Below, piece after piece: positions 7,557 through 11,066 of a stretch of 11,066 bases of DNA (position 1 is its first letter; every line of letters starts with the position of its first letter). The stretch comes from a bacterium (GTDB taxonomy: Bacteria; Pseudomonadota; Gammaproteobacteria; Burkholderiales; Burkholderiaceae_C). Both the position numbers and the translations under genes were made by a program. The DNA lies in NCBI GenBank assembly GCA_030824095.1, contig JAVBYK010000506.1, positions 1 to 11,066 on the forward strand, written 5' to 3'. The notes under the pieces are model-generated. The model was not told the DNA's origin and made no database searches. It was given only the letters and a program-made list of their open reading frames with translations.

Positions 7557-8099
7557 ATGTCTATCGCGACAACTCTCAACGGTGACGCTTCTGCTGAACG
7601 CATCGTGCGCCACTTCCAGTCGGCTGGTTTTCCCGGCATCACCGAAGCCTTGCTGGTCCGCATTCGCCTGAAAAAAGGCGACAAACCGGAAGTGGATGCC
7701 GCATTTGACCTCGCCATGGAGCGGGAGGTAGCGCCGCCTGTACACGACTATTTTGAGATCCGAACCTACGGATTTTTCTCCGAGATTCGAACGCTACCAG
7801 TCGCAAAGGCCGCATTCACGGTCGACTTCGGACGCGCCTTGCGACATGCGCTGCCAGATATCTACTTTGAAGACGCGCCCGTTGTCGTCGATGATGCACT
7901 GGCCACAGGGACCAAATATGACGCCATGCTGAAGCTTGGCAACAATGTTGGTGATCAAGCCATTGCCATCTTGTTGAATGATCCGAGTTCCTCGTTCTTT
8001 GAGTATCTGGACTCCAATCTGGGATACGACTGGCAAAAAATCGTCGGCACACTGGACGCCGCCGTGACGTCTTTTAACCCGGACGAAGAGTTGCAGTAA
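7557..8099 (+). CDS. Hypothetical protein with phosphoribosyltransferase-like motif
   Basis: A 180-residue soluble protein I do not recognise. There is no signal peptide or membrane helix. Residues 109-119 (VVVDDALATGT) resemble the PRPP-binding loop of type I phosphoribosyltransferases (four hydrophobics, two acids, then a T-G-T turn), and both the placement and overall length fit that class. The match to the signature is imperfect, though (Pro before the strand, Ala after the DD, Lys at the end), and the N-terminal half shows no known PRTase feature. ATG 7557 is preferred; GGAAG lies about 10 nt upstream. An in-frame TTG at 7521 would overlap the divergent gene. It is followed after 17 nt by an 81-residue gene, so the two probably form an operon. 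Coding bias is close to that of real genes but with less GC (53-57% in two 60-base lines counted by hand). Confidence 0.75.
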   Translation: MSIATTLNGDASAERIVRHFQSAGFPGITEALLVRIRLKKGDKPEVDAAFDLAMEREVAPPVHDYFEIRTYGFFSEIRTLPVAKAAFTVDFGRALRHALPDIYFEDAPVVVDDALATGTKYDAMLKLGNNVGDQAIAILLNDPSSSFFEYLDSNLGYDWQKIVGTLDAAVTSFNPDEELQ

Positions 8100-8116
8100 T
8101 TCGCAAGGGACGGAAA

Positions 8117-8362
8117 TTGCCAGCAACCGAAATCCAATGCAAAACAGCCGGTGTCGTTGCTGGCAAGGAAATGCTCATCCCGACCGGCGTGGAGGGCAGC
8201 CTCATACCCCATATTCAGGATTGGGTGACCGCCCAGCTCAAGGCCAAAAAGCCTGTCAAGGACATCAGCAACCAGGTGCTGGTGAAGGGCATCAAGCAAT
8301 GGGCGGCATTTGAAGCCAAAAGCGGTTCCTCCAAAGTGCGAACCGTCTTCAAGATTACCTAG
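8117..8362 (+). CDS. Small basic hypothetical protein (81 aa), TTG start
   Basis: A small lysine-rich, soluble-looking protein that I do not recognise. It begins at TTG 8117, preceded by AAGGGACGGAAA, a usable ribosome site. No other start codon lies between the in-frame stop at 8075-8077 and this TTG; the next candidate is ATG 8171, whose AAGGA is too close. The central part (about 20-60) alternates hydrophobic and charged residues, compatible with helices; the C-terminal part ends VRTVFKIT. It sits 17 nt behind the 180-residue hypothetical gene and is probably co-transcribed and functionally tied to it. A small partner, antitoxin-like or adaptor role is possible, but nothing in the sequence proves it. 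Confidence 0.62.
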   Translation: MPATEIQCKTAGVVAGKEMLIPTGVEGSLIPHIQDWVTAQLKAKKPVKDISNQVLVKGIKQWAAFEAKSGSSKVRTVFKIT

Positions 8363-8377
8363 ACCGGGCCCAGGTTC

Positions 8378-8406
8378 TGTACAGCGCAGGCATGGCGGCA
8401 TATACT
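8378..8406 (+). promoter_or_regulatory. Predicted sigma-70 promoter of imuAB
   Basis: A -35-like TGTACA (8378-8383, 4 of 6 to TTGACA) and a -10 TATACT (8401-8406, 5 of 6 to TATAAT) are separated by 17 bp. Transcription would begin near 8413, about 26 nt before the imuA ATG. The -10 overlaps the LexA box, which fits repression by blocking RNA polymerase. Read by eye, not scored. Confidence 0.55.
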
Positions 8407-8422
8407 GTATGTAAATACAGTT
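8403..8422. promoter_or_regulatory. LexA operator (SOS box)
   Basis: The 20-mer contains CTGT (8405-8408), eight A/T-rich bases, then ACAG (8417-8420), with TA before and TT after. This matches the proteobacterial LexA consensus TACTGT-N8-ACAGTA at every core position. It ends 16 nt before the imuA start codon and overlaps the predicted -10, so imuA-imuB should be repressed by LexA and induced by DNA damage through RecA. Confidence 0.93.
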
Positions 8423-8438
8423 ATTTCAAAGCCATGCC

Positions 8439-9173
8439 ATGTCTGCCTCCGTTTCCCCGCTGTCCCGGATCGGCGTCCACGCCGACGTCTGGCAGGCCGA
8501 CGCGCTGGCCGGAGCCCCGGCGCGGGTGCTTGCCACGGGCGATGCCCTGCTGGACGCCCAGTTGCCCGGTGGCGGCTGGCCGCTGGGGGCGCTGACCGAG
8601 GTTCTGCAGCCGAACGGCGTGCACAGCGAATGGCGCCTGCTGCTGCCGGCCCTGGCGCGCAGCGGCAGCGGCGCCGTGGTGCTGGTGGGTGCACCGCAGC
8701 AACCGTTTGGCCCGGCCCTGGGCGCGCAGGGCCTGGCACCCCAGCGCCTGATGTGGGTGGACTCACAGGTGCCCGCCCAGCGCCTGTGGGCCACCGAGCA
8801 GGCCCTGCGCTGCGCCGATGTGGACGCCGTGCTGGCCTGGCTGGTACAGGTGCGCCCCGAGCAACTGCGCCGCCTGCAGATCGCCGCTGCCGAGTTTGAC
8901 AAGCTGCTGTTCGTGCTGCGACCGGAAGCCGCCCAGGCCGAATCTTCACCCGCCGTTCTGCGCCTGTGGGCCGGCCCGACACCAGGGCAGCGGGAGGATG
9001 CGCGCACGGATGCTCTGGAGGTGCGTGCCCTCAAGCGCCGTGGCCCACCGCTGGTGCAGCCGCTGCGCCTGGCTGCCCGCCCCGCGTACCTGGCCCGGTT
9101 GCTGGCCGCCAGTCATTCGGCCCCCACGAGGGGAGGTGACCATGCATTGGATCGCACTGCAGCCTGCGCCTGA
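8439..9173 (+). CDS. imuA: ImuA, SOS-induced translesion synthesis accessory protein
   Basis: A 244-residue RecA/SulA-like accessory protein of the ImuA-ImuB-DnaE2 mutasome, of normal length for the family. The family hallmark LATGDALLDAQLPGGGWPLGALTEV lies at about 31-55, followed by strands such as GAVVLVGAP and the LMWVDSQ segment, as in the RecA-like core. No Walker A GKT motif is present, as usual for ImuA. A basic C-terminal stretch (EVRALKRRGPP) follows at about 200-210. It is thought to help load or activate the mutasome at lesions, working with ImuB and RecA. ATG 8439 is 16 nt after the LexA box; a Shine-Dalgarno is weak. The 3' end overlaps imuB by 32 nt, so the pair forms an operon. 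The name rests on the motif, the neighbour and the SOS box together. Confidence 0.9.
   Translation: MSASVSPLSRIGVHADVWQADALAGAPARVLATGDALLDAQLPGGGWPLGALTEVLQPNGVHSEWRLLLPALARSGSGAVVLVGAPQQPFGPALGAQGLAPQRLMWVDSQVPAQRLWATEQALRCADVDAVLAWLVQVRPEQLRRLQIAAAEFDKLLFVLRPEAAQAESSPAVLRLWAGPTPGQREDARTDALEVRALKRRGPPLVQPLRLAARPAYLARLLAASHSAPTRGGDHALDRTAACA
9132..9139 (+). promoter_or_regulatory. Strong ribosome binding site of imuB
   Basis: GGAGGTGA lies inside the end of imuA, with 5 nt between GGAGG and ATG 9142. It fixes the imuB start at 9142 rather than anywhere in the longer open frame that begins at 8818, and allows imuB translation independent of imuA termination. Confidence 0.85.
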
Positions 9174-10512
9174 TGGCGCTGTGGGCGCGGCTGCGGATGC
9201 ACCGCTGGCCGACGCAGCCACCGCCTGGGCCTGGTGGGCGTTGCAGTTCACGCCCCTGGTCGCGCGCGTGGAAGACGCGCTCGTGCTGGAGGTTTCCGCC
9301 AGCGAGCGCCTGTTTGGCGGGCGGCAGCCGCTGCTGGACCTGCTTCTCAAGCCAAAATGGCCGCTAGCCCTTGTGAAATATGCACAAGGCGCTACATCTT
9401 TGATAGCGTTCGGGCGACTCCAGTGTGCCGGCGATGGCGCGGGCGGTGTGTTGCCCGCCGATACCTTGCCGCTGTCCACCCTGGTGGCCGCGCGCGCGCA
9501 CCTGCCCACGCTGACGCGCCTGGGCCTGTCCACCTGGGGGCAGTTGCGCGCGCTGCCGCGCGGCGGGCTAGTGCGCCGCTTTGGCGCAGGCCTGGTGGAT
9601 GCGCTGGACTGCGCCTACGGCCAGCGCGCCGAGGTCTATCCCTGGCTGACGCTGCCGGAGGTGTTTGATGCCCCGCTGGAGCTGCTCTCCAGTGTGGAGT
9701 CGGCGCCGGCCCTGCTGTTTGGCGCGCGTCGCCTGCTGGCGCAATTGCAGGTGTGGCTGCGCGCGCGCCAGCGCGGCGTGCTGGCGCTGGAGCTGCTGTG
9801 GGAGCTGGACGCACGGCGCTCCAACGCCCTGCATGTGGACGCCCACCACCACGGTGGCTCGCAGGGCCGGCTGGAACTGCGCACCGCCCAGCCCACGCAG
9901 GACATGGCCCACCTGGCGCGCCTGCTGGCCGAGCAGCTGGCGCGGGTGACCCTGCCGGCACCGGTGCTGCACCTGCGCTTGCGCTCGCTGCAGACGGAAA
10001 GATTGGCCGGCGAGAGCGTGAGCCTGCTGCCCGAGGACGTGCGCCACGGTGACAGCCTGCACCAGTTGCTGGAGCGCCTGAGCGCCCGCCTGGGCGCAGA
10101 CCAGGTGCGCAGCGTCCAGCTGCAGGCCGATCACCGGCCCGAGCGCATGCAATGCTGGGGCGCAGCCTCTGAAATTGCTATTAAATCAGGAGCTGCTAAA
10201 GCTTATTCCACGAGGGCTGGAGGCCTAAATGACACCAAAGGACTTGGCCAGGGCGCGGTCTACCCGACCTGGCTGCTGGCCACCCCCCAGCGCCTGAGCG
10301 TGCACCAGGGCTGCCCGCACTACCAGGGCCCTTTGACCCTGCTGGTCGGGCCGCAGCGCCTGGAGGCTGGCTGGCTGGAGGGGGACGCCGCTCTGCGCGA
10401 CTACTACGTGGCGCGCAGCGCCACCGCCGGTCTGGTCTGGGTGTATTGCGACCGCCTGGGCCCGCCGGGGGCACAGGCGGCGCACTGGTACCTGCACGGG
10501 CTGTTTGCCTAA
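9142..10512 (+). CDS. imuB: ImuB, Y-family polymerase-like mutasome hub, with two in-frame repeat insertions
   Basis: A 456-residue member of the ImuB branch of Y-family polymerases, which links DnaE2, the beta clamp and ImuA during SOS mutagenesis and is considered catalytically inactive. Recognisable parts: MHWIALQP at the start; WWALQFTPLVARVEDALVLE and SERLFGG (about 31-60); the helix-hairpin-helix-like segment LPTLTRLGLSTWGQLRALPRGGL-RRFG (about 121-148); LEL/QLQ strands of the little-finger region; and the family C-terminus WLLATPQRLSV ... GPLTLLVGPQRLEAGWLEG ... ALRDYYVARS ... WYLHGLFA. The N-terminal section is short compared with many ImuBs, lacking most of the segment before the WALQFTP motif. 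Residues about 73-89 and 346-362 are encoded by two inverted repeat copies and use codons unlike the rest (ATA, CTA, TAT, AAA). The first falls in the palm-like part, the second in a linker. The frame stays open, so the gene is probably functional. No dnaE2 follows. Confidence 0.92.
   Translation: MHWIALQPAPDGAVGAAADAPLADAATAWAWWALQFTPLVARVEDALVLEVSASERLFGGRQPLLDLLLKPKWPLALVKYAQGATSLIAFGRLQCAGDGAGGVLPADTLPLSTLVAARAHLPTLTRLGLSTWGQLRALPRGGLVRRFGAGLVDALDCAYGQRAEVYPWLTLPEVFDAPLELLSSVESAPALLFGARRLLAQLQVWLRARQRGVLALELLWELDARRSNALHVDAHHHGGSQGRLELRTAQPTQDMAHLARLLAEQLARVTLPAPVLHLRLRSLQTERLAGESVSLLPEDVRHGDSLHQLLERLSARLGADQVRSVQLQADHRPERMQCWGAASEIAIKSGAAKAYSTRAGGLNDTKGLGQGAVYPTWLLATPQRLSVHQGCPHYQGPLTLLVGPQRLEAGWLEGDAALRDYYVARSATAGLVWVYCDRLGPPGAQAAHWYLHGLFA
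9359..9407 (-). repeat. Comamonadaceae-type interspersed repeat, copy A (inside imuB)
   Basis: Read on the minus strand, this 49-bp unit runs from GCTATCAAA to GGGCTAGCGGCC. It aligns without gaps to copy B with 34 of 49 identities by hand, and 14 of 17 in the core CACAAGGGCTAGCGGCC. It contains a hairpin at 9366-9393 with 10 paired positions, one bulged base (9390) and a 7-nt loop. It is much AT-richer than surrounding imuB and is translated as W-P-L-A-L-V-K-Y-A-Q-G-A-T-S-L-I-A. I recall related units as common in Comamonadaceae genomes, but could not check here. Part of the peptide (GATSLIAFGRL) could instead be ancestral ImuB sequence. Confidence 0.72.
10177..10225 (+). repeat. Comamonadaceae-type interspersed repeat, copy B (inside imuB)
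   Basis: This 49-bp unit runs from GCTATTAAATC through AGCTGCTAAAGCTTATTCC to GGGCTGGAGGCC, in the opposite orientation to copy A. The internal hairpin is mostly lost: only the outer AGC/GCT arms pair. Composition drops sharply compared with the GC-rich flanks, and the segment is read as I-K-S-G-A-A-K-A-Y-S-T-R-A-G-G-L within ImuB, between the DHRPERMQCWGA and YPTWLLATPQRL parts, where the family has a variable linker. It keeps the reading frame. Confidence 0.78.
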
Positions 10513-10537
10513 CCGCAGACGGCACCGATGCCGATGT

Positions 10538-11066
10538 TCAGGTCGACCAGCGCATGCGCAGCAAGGTGTTGTCGCGCTTGATGTAATGGTGAAACAGGGC
10601 GGCCACAGCATGGGCTCCGATCAAAAAGTAGCCCAGTTCGCCAACCAGTTCGTGGGCTTGCTTGAGCTGGCCGGCCAGCGCTTTGTCGGGGCCTATCAGC
10701 GCCGGGAGTTCCAGTCCGAAAAAGGGGATCGGTTTACCGGCGGCGCTGAGCAGCAACCAGCCCATCAGCGGCATGCCGATCATGATGGCATACAAGGCCA
10801 GGTGAGCGGCCTTGGCCGCTGCCTCCTGCCAAGCCGGTGGCGTAGGCGAGATGCCTGGGGCTGCGTGTTTGATGCGCATGGACAGGCGCAACCAAACCAG
10901 GGCAAACATCAGCAGTCCCAGCATGAAATGCAGGCTTTTCAGGGCCTCGCGCGGTGCGCTGCCTTTGTCAAACAGCTCGCGCAAATTGATGCTGGCATAC
11001 ACCCCGATGAACAAGGCCAGCATCAGCCAATGCAGCGCAACGGATGACAGGTGGTAGCGGTCGGTC
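10538..11066 (-). CDS. Cytochrome b561-type membrane protein (5' end outside window)
   Basis: A four-helix diheme cytochrome b of the bacterial b561/YodB group, read as 175 codons plus one base with the N-terminus missing. The frame stays open beyond ATG 11023 to the window edge and encodes TDRYHLSSVALHWLM, the usual first helix, so 11023 is not the start. Candidate heme ligands are His in VALHW, His in KSLHFMLG, His in KAAHLALYAIMIGMPLMGW and His in LIGAHAVAALFHH, matching the family's four. It should accept electrons at the inner membrane, possibly from quinol; the physiological partner is unknown. Upstream genes lie off the window. It converges on imuB with 25 nt between the two stops and is unrelated to it in function. 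Confidence 0.88.
   Translation of the reverse strand, partial: TDRYHLSSVALHWLMLALFIGVYASINLRELFDKGSAPREALKSLHFMLGLLMFALVWLRLSMRIKHAAPGISPTPPAWQEAAAKAAHLALYAIMIGMPLMGWLLLSAAGKPIPFFGLELPALIGPDKALAGQLKQAHELVGELGYFLIGAHAVAALFHHYIKRDNTLLRMRWST

Noticed and set aside
8377..8384. CTGTACAG as a second LexA site upstream of imuA
   Set aside because: The two half-sites are adjacent without the 8-bp spacer LexA needs.
8818..9141. Upstream extension of imuB within imuA
   Set aside because: The translation is Cys/Arg/Trp-rich noise; ATG 9142 has a strong ribosome site and the family N-terminus.
10520..10533. CGGCA-CCGA-TGCCG hairpin between imuB and the cytochrome gene as a terminator
   Set aside because: Only a 5-bp stem with no T tract on either strand, so it does not support an intrinsic terminator.
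10538..11023. Cytochrome b561 gene as complete with start at ATG 11023
   Set aside because: The frame continues to the window edge and encodes the conserved first-helix VALHW heme ligand upstream of that ATG.

Overview
The window looks like chromosomal DNA from a GC-rich betaproteobacterium, most likely a member of the Comamonadaceae (Rhodoferax, Polaromonas and Acidovorax relatives). The grounds are the strong G/C preference at third codon positions, an imuA-imuB pair behind a textbook LexA box, and a short repeat that I recall as widespread in that family. No rRNA, tRNA, CRISPR array, transposase or phage gene is visible.

Left part (1-3059, minus strand): a two-gene unit. A periplasmic ribose-type binding lipoprotein is followed after 21 nt by a membrane histidine kinase (sensor region, HAMP, PAS, HisKA, start of HATPase), which runs off the left edge. 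No ABC permease or ATPase lies between or upstream, so the binding protein probably feeds the kinase rather than a transporter.

Middle (3162-6444, plus strand): a Bcr/CflA-type MFS exporter whose last codons overlap the start of a secreted-TPR / membrane / GGDEF diguanylate cyclase with intact active site and I-site. This pair diverges from the binding protein across 102 bp.

6451-8362: a stretch of visibly lower GC. It holds an atypical CaCA-superfamily (cation/Ca2+ exchanger-like) membrane protein on the minus strand and, divergently, two genes I cannot name (180 aa with a phosphoribosyltransferase-like motif, and 81 aa starting at TTG). This is the least explained part of the window.

Right part (8378-11066): a LexA-controlled imuA-imuB mutasome operon without dnaE2 behind it, then a convergent cytochrome b561-type gene that runs off the right edge. 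imuB carries two inverted copies of a roughly 50-bp repeat, both read in frame, which add peptide segments to the protein. That is the most striking structural observation here.

There is no gene-free stretch above about 100 bp. The longest are 3060-3161 and 8363-8438, both covered below.
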